Shown in pieces: positions 18,183 through 26,982 of a stretch of 64,000 bases of DNA. Where the stretch lies: NCBI GenBank assembly GCA_913063165.1, contig CAJXZL010000002.1, positions 62,001 to 126,000 on the forward strand, read 5' to 3'. The notes below the pieces were generated by a model, which had not been told where the DNA came from, searched no databases, and saw nothing but the letters and a program-made list of their open reading frames with translations. Position numbers and translations under genes: made by a program. The stretch is from an uncultured Saccharospirillaceae bacterium. GTDB lineage: Bacteria; Pseudomonadota; Gammaproteobacteria; Pseudomonadales; Natronospirillaceae. Position 1 is the first letter of the stretch. Each line of letters opens with the position of its first letter.

Positions 18183-18895
18183 GCGATAAAATTTTAGAAA
18201 TTAAGAATCTCAATACGTTTTATGGACCTATACAGGCGTTGAGAGATGTCAGCCTAGACGTTGAGCAGGGCGAGATTGTGACGCTTATTGGCGCAAACGG
18301 TGCTGGTAAATCGACATTATTGATGTCAATTTTCGGTAATCCGAGAGCGGCAAGCGGTGAAATCCTTTATAAGGGCACCAATTTGGTCAATATCCCCACC
18401 CATAAGATTGCAAAATTGGGTGTGGCTCAGGTACCAGAAGGGCGTCGCGTATTCTCTGGCATGACGGTTGAAGAAAATTTATTGATGGGTGCTACGCCGA
18501 TTGGTATGTCGCATGCTGATGAAGACATCAAGCGAATTTATGAATTCTTCCCTCGCTTGTTAGAGCGTCGTAACCAACGGGCTGTCACCATGAGTGGTGG
18601 CGAGCAGCAGATGCTAGCCATCGGTCGTGCGTTAATGGGCCGTCCTGAGTTGCTACTACTTGATGAGCCGAGCTTGGGTCTGGCACCGATTATCGTGAAA
18701 CAGATTTTCACTAAACTTAAAGACATTGCTGCCGAAGGCACAACGGTGTTCTTGGTTGAGCAAAATGCTAACCATGCATTGAAGCTTGCAGACCGAGGCT
18801 ATGTGATGGTGAACGGTCAGATTCGTCTGACGGGTACCGGTGATGAGTTGTTGGCAAACGATGAAGTGCGTGAGGCCTATTTGGGCGGGCATTAA
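18179..18895 (+). CDS. livF: Branched-chain amino-acid ABC transporter ATPase LivF
   Basis: This 238-residue second ATPase of the transporter has Walker A GANGAGKST, Q-loop VAQVPEGRRVF, signature MSGGEQQMLAIGRA and Walker B LLLLDEPSLGLAP. The switch residue in LVEQNANHAL is a Gln-Asn form of the H-loop that is normal in LivF. It overlaps livG by four bases and ends the operon just before a strong terminator. Confidence 0.95.
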   Translation: MSDKILEIKNLNTFYGPIQALRDVSLDVEQGEIVTLIGANGAGKSTLLMSIFGNPRAASGEILYKGTNLVNIPTHKIAKLGVAQVPEGRRVFSGMTVEENLLMGATPIGMSHADEDIKRIYEFFPRLLERRNQRAVTMSGGEQQMLAIGRALMGRPELLLLDEPSLGLAPIIVKQIFTKLKDIAAEGTTVFLVEQNANHALKLADRGYVMVNGQIRLTGTGDELLANDEVREAYLGGH

Positions 18896-18907
18896 TCGGT
18901 AAGCGAT

Positions 18908-18938
18908 TTAAAAAGGATGCCTTGGCATCCTTTTTTTT
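18908..18938 (+). terminator. Rho-independent terminator of the liv operon
   Basis: A stem of AAAAGGATGCC with its complement closes a two-base loop and is followed by eight T residues. It lies 13 bases after livF and faces the end of the convergent SRPBCC gene. Confidence 0.88.
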
Positions 18939-18950
18939 CGTCCGCTTTAC

Positions 18951-19412
18951 TTAAGACATTACCTGTATAAGCTGATCCAGGCATTGGTTCCATCCGGATT
19001 CAAATCCCATTTCTTCATGTTGTATGCGGTCTTCTTCATTCTTGTGTAAAACACGCACATCATAGTGGGTGACACCTGCATGTTCCGACAGGCGCAGTAT
19101 CACGGTAGAAAACGAGGTACCAGAGGGTCGAAAGTCTGATCCTAATGCATCCGTAAATATTAATTCCTGTTCGTGTTTCACCGACAGATAGCATCCCAGA
19201 TTTTCCATACGCTGACCATCAGGTCCGGCAAAGACTGTTCTAAAGAGACCTCCTGGGCGCAGATCTATGTCACATGCCTCTACGTGCCAAGGTGCAGGGC
19301 AAAACCACTTTATTAATAGCTCTGGCGTGGTCCAAGCCTTCCAGACCAAGGCTTTAGACAGGGCGATTTCGCGGTGCATGGTTAAGTCTAATGATGGGTT
19401 ATTCGAAGTCAT
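18951..19412 (-). CDS. SRPBCC/AHSA1-family protein
   Basis: This 153-residue protein has the START-like fold of the AHSA1 (activator of Hsp90 ATPase homologue) group. Visible features are the opening TMHREIALSKALVWKAWTTPELL, the WFCPAPW turn, the DLRPGGLFRTVF strand and a closing helix ESGWNQCLDQL. Bacterial members bind small hydrophobic ligands or act as accessory proteins, mostly without a defined role, so I give no function. It lies 25 bases downstream of yqgE on the same strand and may share its transcript. Confidence 0.85.
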   Translation of the reverse strand: MTSNNPSLDLTMHREIALSKALVWKAWTTPELLIKWFCPAPWHVEACDIDLRPGGLFRTVFAGPDGQRMENLGCYLSVKHEQELIFTDALGSDFRPSGTSFSTVILRLSEHAGVTHYDVRVLHKNEEDRIQHEEMGFESGWNQCLDQLIQVMS

Positions 19413-19437
19413 GTCTGATCATAGTCTCGGTGGTTTG

Positions 19438-19968
19438 TTATTTAAGAAATGCGGGATTGATACCCATTTTTTTGAGGGCCAAATCTCTTTTTTCTGCGTC
19501 TTTTTGATGAAATAGAATGGCGTTATCGGCAGGACAGGCAATCCACACGTGATCTTCTAACTCCGATTCCATTTGACCGGGGCCCCAACCGGTATATCCC
19601 AAACACAGGATAAATTCACTTTTATCGTCTGTCATGAGTTGTGACAAATGCGCAGGACTGCCGGATACGGACAAACCATGACCACTGTAGCTGGTGTCGT
19701 CATCTCCAGTATGGCGTGACAATATTAATGCCTGATTACGACTGACAGGACCGCCATAATAGGCGGTATCGTTGCGATGTGTTGATGGGAAGGATACACC
19801 CATCTTTTGCGCCACGTCTGTCAACAGCGTAGCTACCGGCTTATTAACTACCAATCCCAATGCGCCATTGCTGTCATGTTGGATGATATAGACCACAGCA
19901 TGGTTAAAATAGGGGTCGTCCATTTCTGGCATAGCGACAAGAAAATGGTGTTCGAGATTCAAAGACAT
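19438..19968 (-). CDS. yqgE: YqgE/AlgH family protein (UPF0301)
   Basis: This 176-residue protein has the family hallmarks MSLNLEHHFLVAMPEMDDPYF, VVYIIQHDSNGALGLVVNKP and GYTGWGPGQMESEL. The molecular role is not settled; the Pseudomonas homologue AlgH affects alginate and virulence phenotypes. The gene is divergent from a protein-kinase-like gene whose start is 63 bases away, and the downstream SRPBCC gene is close behind. Confidence 0.93.
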   Translation of the reverse strand: MSLNLEHHFLVAMPEMDDPYFNHAVVYIIQHDSNGALGLVVNKPVATLLTDVAQKMGVSFPSTHRNDTAYYGGPVSRNQALILSRHTGDDDTSYSGHGLSVSGSPAHLSQLMTDDKSEFILCLGYTGWGPGQMESELEDHVWIACPADNAILFHQKDAEKRDLALKKMGINPAFLK

Positions 19969-20031
19969 AGCGCAGTTTATCCATTACAGTATTGCCAATA
20001 TCATATAGCTATCAGGGTCGAAGGTAACGCA

Positions 20032-21885
20032 GTGAGTGATGATTTTACCAATATAAAACATTTCTATATTTCAGAAGAACAGTCTATTTACCTACTGAGC
20101 CACAAAGACGCGCAGCGTCAAAGGGCGTGGGAAAAGTTATGCCAATTACAACTTAAAAAGTTGGGCTATTCTGATATAAAAATGATCGGTAAGGGTGCCT
20201 TTGGATTCGCATTTTCCGGTATCGCAAATGATGATAGCTCCATCGTTTTCAAATTCTCTCGCATGACTCTGCCTGAACATGTACAGGATCGCTTAGAGGA
20301 TGAGGGCTATATGCAAAGCCGTATTCTGGCCCCGCAAATTCCCAAATATCAAGACTTTCAACGGGTAGGTGCCCAGCGCGTGCTGATGATGGATTTGGCA
20401 CCTGGCCTAGACCTAGACCGATGGCTTTTGGAATATGGCAGCCCTGAGCCCCGCGTAGTCGTGAAGATAGCAACCCAATTAGCGCGACTGATTCAGGTAT
20501 TACGCCAACATGAAGAATCAGGGGCACCCAAACCCATCGTACATGGCGATATTAAGCCATCAAACGTCGTATTTGATCCACTGAATGAAACCGTTCAACT
20601 CATCGACTGGGGTAGCAGTGTATTTGCACAACTGGATTCAGGCGGCCAGCCAGTTGGTGGTAGCGTCTTGGATTTGATGTCTGGCGATGTTAACCAGACC
20701 AACTCTAGGCTGGGCGATGTGTATTTTATTGGTAAGGAACAGATGTCTGGCAAGCAATCGTCACCGCGGTTTGACGAGCAGGGATTGGCAGCTACGATTT
20801 ATGCCATTGCTGCCAACATGCCCTGTCGATTTGGGAGCCATGTGGTGACTCCACAATCCATTGGCCTACCGATTGAATTTGCGCAAATTCTAACCAACCT
20901 GCTGTCTGATTCTCTGGAGTTGCAACGCAAGGCTGGGGACTATTTGCTCGCCAATATCAGTCGTATGGACCATTGGGTCATGCCTAAATCTGAGGTTGAG
21001 ACGCCTACGTCAATCGTGCCCGTGTGGACACATGACAATGATGTTGCCATTGACACCGTGGTCTACAGTTCCAGAAAGAGCTTTTTACGCCAGCACAATG
21101 TTGACGAACACCTTGCAAGTATTAGTGATGCGCAGTTAGACCGGTATTACAAAAACTATTTGACCGGCATGGGCGATAAAGAAAAGGGGTTGTTGGCCAC
21201 AGTCAGTCGCTTGGGGCAATATCCCATCGTTGGGGGTCTCGCCATACATTGGGACGAAACTGGCCATGTGTCTATCGACTCAAGCTTGAATCTCTATGAA
21301 CCGAGCATGCGACGGTCGTTTATTCAGGTGGTCAATAATTTGGTGATATTGGCACGAAGCATTCGCAAACCCGGTATTTTTAAAGCCTGTATGTTCAATG
21401 CCAGAGACACCATTCACATCGAACGCGCCGATTCGGCTCAGCCCTTTGTAGCAGGTGCAGATGATCGGCTCGGCTATGTGGTGTCTGCGGTGGTTTTGGA
21501 AAATGACAATCTCGAGCATTCCTATTTTGAAGATGGTGAAGACCCGGATGAATTGCTCAAGCTGCCCGTCGAAATCATGAACGAAATTATGGCACTTAAC
21601 ACCATCCATCATACCGGTGTGATTATTTTTGAAGCCCTCGATAACCACCTGAAAATTCATAACTATTACCGGTTATTAGATCCCACCAGAGAAGCTGAAT
21701 TTTCGCAGCATCTAGAAAGACTGTTGGCAGCGGTACCCTTGATAACGGGATTAGGTATTTCGGGCTTTATGAAGTTGCCATTTAAAAACACCCGACATTT
21801 TGAATGCCAGGACAAGGCAGGTGAGCATTTCTATCCTACCAACCCCTTGGCGGCAGCCGCTCGGTCATCGAGCGATGATAATTAA
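20032..21885 (+). CDS. Eukaryotic-type Ser/Thr protein kinase-like protein with a C-terminal extension
   Basis: This 617-residue protein has a protein-kinase fold in its first half. It has a glycine-rich loop IGKGAFGFAFSG (52-63), Lys74 in VFKFS, a catalytic loop HGDIKPSN (171-178; Asp173 as base, Asn178 for metal), and DWG (192-194) in place of DFG. The catalytic residues are intact, so activity is plausible, though small-molecule phosphorylation is equally possible. The C-terminal 350 residues match nothing I know and have no membrane segment. GTG at 20032 is the likely start: AAGG at 20021-20024 lies seven bases before it. The longer frame would overlap yqgE antisense. It stands alone, divergent from yqgE, with no phosphatase or FHA gene adjacent. 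Confidence 0.8.
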   Translation: MSDDFTNIKHFYISEEQSIYLLSHKDAQRQRAWEKLCQLQLKKLGYSDIKMIGKGAFGFAFSGIANDDSSIVFKFSRMTLPEHVQDRLEDEGYMQSRILAPQIPKYQDFQRVGAQRVLMMDLAPGLDLDRWLLEYGSPEPRVVVKIATQLARLIQVLRQHEESGAPKPIVHGDIKPSNVVFDPLNETVQLIDWGSSVFAQLDSGGQPVGGSVLDLMSGDVNQTNSRLGDVYFIGKEQMSGKQSSPRFDEQGLAATIYAIAANMPCRFGSHVVTPQSIGLPIEFAQILTNLLSDSLELQRKAGDYLLANISRMDHWVMPKSEVETPTSIVPVWTHDNDVAIDTVVYSSRKSFLRQHNVDEHLASISDAQLDRYYKNYLTGMGDKEKGLLATVSRLGQYPIVGGLAIHWDETGHVSIDSSLNLYEPSMRRSFIQVVNNLVILARSIRKPGIFKACMFNARDTIHIERADSAQPFVAGADDRLGYVVSAVVLENDNLEHSYFEDGEDPDELLKLPVEIMNEIMALNTIHHTGVIIFEALDNHLKIHNYYRLLDPTREAEFSQHLERLLAAVPLITGLGISGFMKLPFKNTRHFECQDKAGEHFYPTNPLAAAARSSSDDN

Positions 21886-22011
21886 GGGCATCTACCGATA
21901 TGATTGATATATATCGTTCATATTTGTTACGTAACTGGTTACATTGCAGGTGTAACCTGCTGGCTGTACCCATAGCCCTGTTCCTCCTTACCTCAATATA
22001 GGAAAAGCACC

Positions 22012-22761
22012 ATGTCGAATACTTTGGCCATCATTGGCGGTACGGGCCTTACCCAATTGGAAGGCTTAACCATTCTGCAAGCACACGACGTCTATACGCC
22101 TTATGGCCGTCCATCTGCTCCCGTATTGGAAGGGGTCATTGAAGGGATGCGCGTGTTGTTTCTGGCACGCCATGGTCACCCGCATACCATTCCACCGCAC
22201 AAGGTCAATTACCGCGCCAATATATGGGCACTGCAATCACTCAATGCCACCGACATCATTGGTATTAATGCCTGCGGCGCTATTACCAAATCGGTACTGG
22301 ATGCACAATTGGTTGTACCAGACCAAATCTTGGATTACACCTGGGGTCGTGAGCATACTTTTTTCGATGGCACTGGTGATGCTGTACAGCATGTCGACAT
22401 GTCCAATCCTTATTCGGCTAGTTTGCGAGAATTGCTGATTGATGGTGCCCAATCGTCTGACATCGATATCGTCAAACAAGCTGTTTATGGCGTCACTCAG
22501 GGGCCACGTTTAGAGACCGTTGCCGAAATTACTCGGATGGAATTGGATGGATGCGACCTTGTGGGTATGACCGGCATGCCGGAAGCGGCATTGGCGCGAG
22601 AACTCAAAATGCAATACGCCAGCCTGTGTGTGTTGGTTAACCCTGCGGCCGGCAAGGGACACAAGGTGATCACATTAAAAGACATCAATGAGGCTGTCGC
22701 TAATGGCATGGTCAATGTGCTGGCAGTACTAAAGAAATCGCTCGAAGCCTATCATTATTGA
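22012..22761 (+). CDS. S-methyl-5'-thioinosine phosphorylase (MTAP/PNP family)
   Basis: This 249-residue enzyme of purine and methionine salvage has GGTGL for phosphate binding at the N-terminus, LARHGHPHTIPPHKVNYRAN, and the late motif GMTGMPEAALARELKM that places the base and ribose. Pseudomonas aeruginosa carries a closely similar enzyme that splits methylthioinosine rather than methylthioadenosine. The NACGAI segment and shorter length resemble that subgroup, but substrate choice is inferred. It appears to be transcribed alone. Confidence 0.82.
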   Translation: MSNTLAIIGGTGLTQLEGLTILQAHDVYTPYGRPSAPVLEGVIEGMRVLFLARHGHPHTIPPHKVNYRANIWALQSLNATDIIGINACGAITKSVLDAQLVVPDQILDYTWGREHTFFDGTGDAVQHVDMSNPYSASLRELLIDGAQSSDIDIVKQAVYGVTQGPRLETVAEITRMELDGCDLVGMTGMPEAALARELKMQYASLCVLVNPAAGKGHKVITLKDINEAVANGMVNVLAVLKKSLEAYHY

Positions 22762-22960
22762 CAGGTGGATAAGCACAGGTGTGTGATGCGGCCCTCGCCA
22801 GAGGGCTACCGCTGTATTTTGCCTGTCTATGTGTGTTGGTGACCGCCCCCGGCAGAGCAGGGGCATAACCTGATTATGATGACAGATATCATTGAAGCGG
22901 CTGGGCAACCTATTGTAGGTCCATAGGTGGCAGGATGGCCTGATTAGCTTAACCGTTGGC

Positions 22961-23173
22961 CTATTTCTTAAAGTATAGAAAGAGTCCTACGATGATATCT
23001 AGGGCACCAAAAATGTAAAAAGCCATCACTTCGTTAGTATTGGAACCGGTTAGGGCTTTAGTAATACCAGAGGTAATAGAGCCAGATTGTTGATAGCCCC
23101 ACAGCGCTAACCCCGTGCCAATAACAATCAAAACAATGCCAATCACTTGTAGAGAGACCGATTTTATCGCCAT
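22961..23173 (-). CDS. Small DUF3185-type membrane protein
   Basis: This 70-residue protein has two hydrophobic helices (about 7-26 and 49-67) linked by a Gly/Ser-rich loop with SGSITSGITKALTGSNTN. Length and pattern match the small DUF3185 family of inner-membrane proteins, which has no known function. The stretch between it and the upstream phosphorylase gene (22762-22960) contains only a short GC-rich hairpin (CCCTC/GAGGG near 22792-22807). Confidence 0.75.
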   Translation of the reverse strand: MAIKSVSLQVIGIVLIVIGTGLALWGYQQSGSITSGITKALTGSNTNEVMAFYIFGALDIIVGLFLYFKK

Positions 23174-23259
23174 GGTTTTGCTCCGACAGGGTGTATTTGT
23201 AATCTCTTAAATAGCCTATTTTTTGATCCAATTTAATCGCGCATGCGGGCTAGCGGTGC

Positions 23260-23934
23260 TTAGACATAAGCGTATGTACCACCCGCTTCTAAGGCCCTTT
23301 GATAGGCGGGCCGTGCCTGAATGCGTTTCACAAATGCGCTGATATTGGGCATCGACTTACCCCCTTCTCGCGCAATGATGACTTCCAAAGGAAAGCTCAT
23401 TTGGAAATCGGCACCGGTCATCTGTGCACCACAAAACCATTCGTTTTTTGCCAGGTGGTTTTCAATAAATTGCGTATTGGCCTTCACATTTGGACCCGCA
23501 TAAGCAGCAATGGCCGAGTCGGCAATTTTTCTAGCAATTGGTTTTATAAAAAAGGGCATTGGCGCTACTTTTACGCGGTCAAACATGCCCTTTATTAGCA
23601 ATTGGGTCATGGCGGTACCTTCGGCAAAGTGCATCCAGTAGTTAAACTGAATAGCTTCAGGGGTCCCTTTGGTTGGCGTTACGATGTGAGACTGCTCCGT
23701 CGCAAAACGATCACAGAGGTATTCGATAATGGCGCCCGATTCTGCCACGATATCCTCACCGTTGGTAATGACTGGTGATTTGCCCAATGGGTGGACTTGT
23801 TTTAACGATTCAGGCGCTAAGTTTGTTTTTCGGTCACGCTGATAATGCTGAATCTCATAGGCCACGCCCAGTTCTTCCAATAGCCAAAGGACACGCTGTG
23901 AACGGGAATTGTTTAAGTGGTGCAAAGTCATCAT
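23260..23934 (-). CDS. Glutathione S-transferase family protein
   Basis: The 224-residue soluble protein has an N-terminal thioredoxin-like domain (LHHLNNSRSQRVLWLLEELG, cis-Pro region GKSPVI, then ESGAIIEYL) and an all-helical C-terminal domain. In the active-site turn Asn8-Asn9-Ser10-Arg11-Ser12, Ser10 is the likely thiol-stabilising residue. Substrate is unknown. A second ATG codon immediately follows the first. It seems to be a single gene transcribed away from the phosphomannomutase region. Confidence 0.88.
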   Translation of the reverse strand: MMTLHHLNNSRSQRVLWLLEELGVAYEIQHYQRDRKTNLAPESLKQVHPLGKSPVITNGEDIVAESGAIIEYLCDRFATEQSHIVTPTKGTPEAIQFNYWMHFAEGTAMTQLLIKGMFDRVKVAPMPFFIKPIARKIADSAIAAYAGPNVKANTQFIENHLAKNEWFCGAQMTGADFQMSFPLEVIIAREGGKSMPNISAFVKRIQARPAYQRALEAGGTYAYV

Positions 23935-24287
23935 ATGGGTAGACTCACATTGAATGAATGTCTTTGATCAGAATGATCACCTTACACATTGAGTGCTAGG
24001 CAATAAATTATGTGCTGATAGTGCATCATTTGCCACAAAAAAGGCCGCGTAAGCAGCCCGTTACAGGAGAACCGAGTGCGCTAACCAAGGGCTGTAAGCC
24101 TAACCCAATGCCCGCTGATCGTTACTAACCTGCGTTATCCTGCATTATCCTGCATTATCCTGCGTCATTCTGCTTTAGCGAGCGCTTCAGACTTTTTCCT
24201 TAACCTGTTGCTAGTACGGGCCAAAACACGCTAAGAGCGAAACAGGGGCAGGGGATCGCCGTTCAATCATGCCCTGCCACATATCCG
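23935..24287. other. Intergenic region between GST and phosphomannomutase genes
   Basis: This 353-base gap has no supported gene. It contains a short 10-bp tandem repeat at 24131-24173, listed separately, and a GGCAGGG/CCCTGCC pairing just after the phosphomannomutase stop without a T-run. Confidence 0.5.
24131..24173. repeat. Tandem 10-bp repeat, about four copies
   Basis: Units of TGCRTTATCC are repeated head to tail: one with G and two with A at position four, then a diverged TGCGTCATTC and a partial TGC. It is noncoding. Confidence 0.8.
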
Positions 24288-25652
24288 TTACTGGCGTAAC
24301 AATGCCAATATCGCATCGGTCTTTTCTTGCATTAGTTGGTCGTTTGCCCGGGTTTCTAGGTTCAAACGCACCACAGGCTCAGTATTCGATTTTCGCAAAT
24401 TAAATCGCCAATCAGCAAACGTCAGTGATATGCCATCGATAAAATCTTCAGCAATCGCTTCTGCCTTGTACGCTTGGTAGACACGCTCTATCGAGGTATC
24501 GGCATCTTTCACCTTGCTGTTAATTTCACCAGGCGATGGATACCGTGCGATAGCTGCTTGGGTAAGGTCTTTGAGTGTTGTCTGTTTTCTAGACAACAGG
24601 TCGATCACCAATAACCAAGGAATCATGCCTGAGTCGCAATAAGCAAAATCTTTGAAATAGTGGTGCGCACTCATTTCACCACCATAAACCGCATCTTCTG
24701 CGCGCATTTTTTCCTTAATAAAGGCATGGCCCGACTTGCACTGAATGGCCTTGCCGCCGTACTGGCGAATAATGTCTTCAGTATTCCAAGTCAATCTGGG
24801 GTCAAAAATGATGCTTGCATCAGGCTGTTGCTGTAAAAAAGCTTCAGCCAATAGGCCAACAACATAATAGCCTTCAATGAACTTGCCATCAGCATCCCAC
24901 AGAAAACAGCGGTCAAAATCGCCGTCCCAAGCAATGCCCATGTCGGCGCTATGCTTGACTACTGCTGCACCGGTTACCGGTTGTTGGTCATGTAATAGCG
25001 GGTTGGGGATGCCGTTGGGGAAGGTCGCATCAGGTTCATGGTGCATTTTGTGAAAGGTAATGGGGGCACCAGCCTGAATAAAAGCCTGTTCAATACGATC
25101 CACCGTTGGGCCTGCAGCACCATTGCCGGCATTCACGACCAAAGTCAGGGGTGTTAATGCAGACAGATCGATATAGGTCATCAGGTGGTCAATATAAGCC
25201 TGACTGTTGTCAACGTAGCGCAGCGTGCCCTTGTTGGTGATCGCGGGGAAGTCATTGGCAACCGCAAGGTCATGAATGACATTCAATCCGGTATCACCAG
25301 AAATGGGTTTGGACAATGCGCGAACCATTTTCATACCATTGTAGTCGATAGGGTTATGGCTAGCGGTCACCATACAACCGCCATCGGCCTGCAAGTGGCT
25401 GGTGGCAAAGTAGATTTCTTCGGTACCACACATGCCAATATCAATGACATCCACGCCCGAATCCATAACACCCTGTGCAAACGCAAGTTTCAGTGTCTCT
25501 GATGTTTCTCTGACATCACCACCCACCACAACGGTCTTAGGTGCTAAGTAGGCGGCAAAGGCTCTGCCTACACGATAGGCGATATCTTCGTTTAATTCGG
25601 TGCCTAGTTGGCCGCGGATATCGTAGGCCTTAAAACAGGTTAGGGTGGTCAT
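24288..25652 (-). CDS. manB: Phosphomannomutase/phosphoglucomutase
   Basis: The 454-residue enzyme interconverts hexose 6-phosphate and 1-phosphate. Catalytic phosphoserine is in [15 protein letters not shown], the metal-binding loop is DGDFDRCF, the sugar-recognition loop is [10 protein letters not shown], and the phosphate-binding loop is [12 protein letters not shown] near the C-terminus. With ManC (at 31.9 kb) it would supply GDP-mannose for exopolysaccharide or O-antigen; the two genes are unlinked here. It follows hisI by 94 bases on the same strand and could be read from the znu-hisI transcript. Confidence 0.93.
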   Translation of the reverse strand: MTTLTCFKAYDIRGQLGTELNEDIAYRVGRAFAAYLAPKTVVVGGDVRETSETLKLAFAQGVMDSGVDVIDIGMCGTEEIYFATSHLQADGGCMVTASHNPIDYNGMKMVRALSKPISGDTGLNVIHDLAVANDFPAITNKGTLRYVDNSQAYIDHLMTYIDLSALTPLTLVVNAGNGAAGPTVDRIEQAFIQAGAPITFHKMHHEPDATFPNGIPNPLLHDQQPVTGAAVVKHSADMGIAWDGDFDRCFLWDADGKFIEGYYVVGLLAEAFLQQQPDASIIFDPRLTWNTEDIIRQYGGKAIQCKSGHAFIKEKMRAEDAVYGGEMSAHHYFKDFAYCDSGMIPWLLVIDLLSRKQTTLKDLTQAAIARYPSPGEINSKVKDADTSIERVYQAYKAEAIAEDFIDGISLTFADWRFNLRKSNTEPVVRLNLETRANDQLMQEKTDAILALLRQ

Positions 25653-25746
25653 GTGCTACTCCTTGTAACGATTGACGCCTGTGGCTATGTGAAACAGGAT
25701 GAACGCGTGATGCGTCAACGGTGCTTTGATGTCGTTTTACGCCGCA

Positions 25747-26154
25747 TTATTGCGGATTTGCAGTAATGTGGCTCTGTTCTTGGTCAATTTCAATAAAGAA
25801 ACAACTGCGGCGATTGGTGTGGCAAGCAGGACCCTGTTGGTCGACCTGCAGCAGCAAGGTATCGCCATCACAATCAGTATGCATAGTAATGAGCTTTTGG
25901 GTGTTGCCAGACGACTCACCTTTTCGCCAAAACTGTTGCCGCGACCGCGACCAGTAACACACCTGACCAGTCGATAAGGTCGTTGCGATGGACGCGGCAT
26001 TCATCCACGCCATCATCAATACTTCACCGGTACCCTGCTGTTGGGCTATAGCCGGTATCAGGCCTTGTTCATTGAAACATAGGTGTTCAAGTAGCGCCGC
26101 AGTTGCGATGCGGTCACCCGCTTTTTGGTCTGCTAGTGCATCAAATAGGTTCAT
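25747..26154 (-). CDS. hisI: Phosphoribosyl-AMP cyclohydrolase, stand-alone HisI
   Basis: This 135-residue enzyme opens the purine ring of PR-AMP, the third step of histidine synthesis. Family motifs are VLMMAWMN, GQVCYWSRSRQQFWRKGESSGN and HTDCDGDTLLLQV. The Asp triad (DCDGD) binds magnesium, and three Cys residues (in DCDGD, PACHT and RRSCF) match the zinc ligands of the canonical enzyme. It is not fused to HisE and is not with other his genes. Instead it lies 39 bases after znuB, in what looks like a zinc-import operon. Some bacteria carry zinc-responsive second copies of zinc enzymes; whether this is the only HisI cannot be seen here. Confidence 0.92.
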   Translation of the reverse strand: MNLFDALADQKAGDRIATAALLEHLCFNEQGLIPAIAQQQGTGEVLMMAWMNAASIATTLSTGQVCYWSRSRQQFWRKGESSGNTQKLITMHTDCDGDTLLLQVDQQGPACHTNRRSCFFIEIDQEQSHITANPQ

Positions 26155-26193
26155 GATGTCTCTACTGTTAATGGATATGAGGATCTGCGTTGG

Positions 26194-26982
26194 TTATTGA
26201 GATCGTTTGCTGAATACAAGGCTGCCGAGAAACAAAATGGCAGCGGCTAGAACAATGGCAGGACCGCTGGCAGCGTCCCACCACCACGACAGACCCAAAC
26301 CACCGATGACTGCAATAGCACCCAGAAACGAGGCGAGTATCGCCATATGTTCAGGCGACTTCGCCAATTGTCGGGCTGCTGCCGCTGGAATTATCAATAA
26401 CGAGGTTATCAGCAATATGCCGACTACCTTCATGGCCATCGCTATGGTCACCGCCATCACCAACAAGAATATTAAATGCACACGGGTGACATTGATGCCC
26501 TCGGCTTTGGCCAATTCGGGTGACAGGGTAATCATCAACAGATCGCGCCAGCTATAGATCAAGGCAGCCATCCCAAACGCAACCACACCGTATATTTGCC
26601 ACAAATCGGCAGGCTGTATCGACAATAGATCGCCAAACAGCAAAGCATTGAGGTCGATTCTGACGTTATCCATAAATCCGATGGTGAGCAATCCGATCGA
26701 TAATGCTGTGTGGGATAAGATGCCCAGCAAGGTATCCGTCGGCAATAGGTTTTGACGTTCGAGAAAAAACAACAAAGCGGCCAATGTAATGGTGGTCGTA
26801 ATAAGCCCGAGCAGCGGGTTGATATTCAACAAAATGCCGAGTGCAACGCCCAGTAATCCAGAATGAGACAGGGTGTCACCGAAATAGGCCATGCGACGCC
26901 ATACGACAAAGCTCCCCAAGGGGCCAGCGATTAAAGCAACGCCGATACCACCAGCAATGGCGAACCAAAAAAAGCTATCCAT
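26194..26982 (-). CDS. znuB: Zinc ABC transporter permease ZnuB
   Basis: The 262-residue inner-membrane permease of the ABC-3 family starts MDSFFWFAIAGGIGVALIAGPLGSFVVWRRMAYFGDTLSH, a typical ZnuB beginning, and has about seven or eight helices. ATG at 26982 is chosen; the frame extends 55 codons further upstream but that part lies inside znuC. It overlaps the znuC end by eight bases, so the two are translationally coupled. The C-terminal basic SKRSQ is cytoplasmic. Confidence 0.92.
   Translation of the reverse strand: MDSFFWFAIAGGIGVALIAGPLGSFVVWRRMAYFGDTLSHSGLLGVALGILLNINPLLGLITTTITLAALLFFLERQNLLPTDTLLGILSHTALSIGLLTIGFMDNVRIDLNALLFGDLLSIQPADLWQIYGVVAFGMAALIYSWRDLLMITLSPELAKAEGINVTRVHLIFLLVMAVTIAMAMKVVGILLITSLLIIPAAAARQLAKSPEHMAILASFLGAIAVIGGLGLSWWWDAASGPAIVLAAAILFLGSLVFSKRSQ

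Noticed and set aside
19807-20031. Longer N-terminus for the kinase-like protein
   Set aside because: This extension lies antisense inside yqgE and lacks kinase homology; GTG 20032 has a better ribosome-binding site.
22762-22960. Possible small RNA with CCCTC/GAGGG hairpin
   Set aside because: The stem is short, no promoter or T-run is visible and no known RNA family fits.
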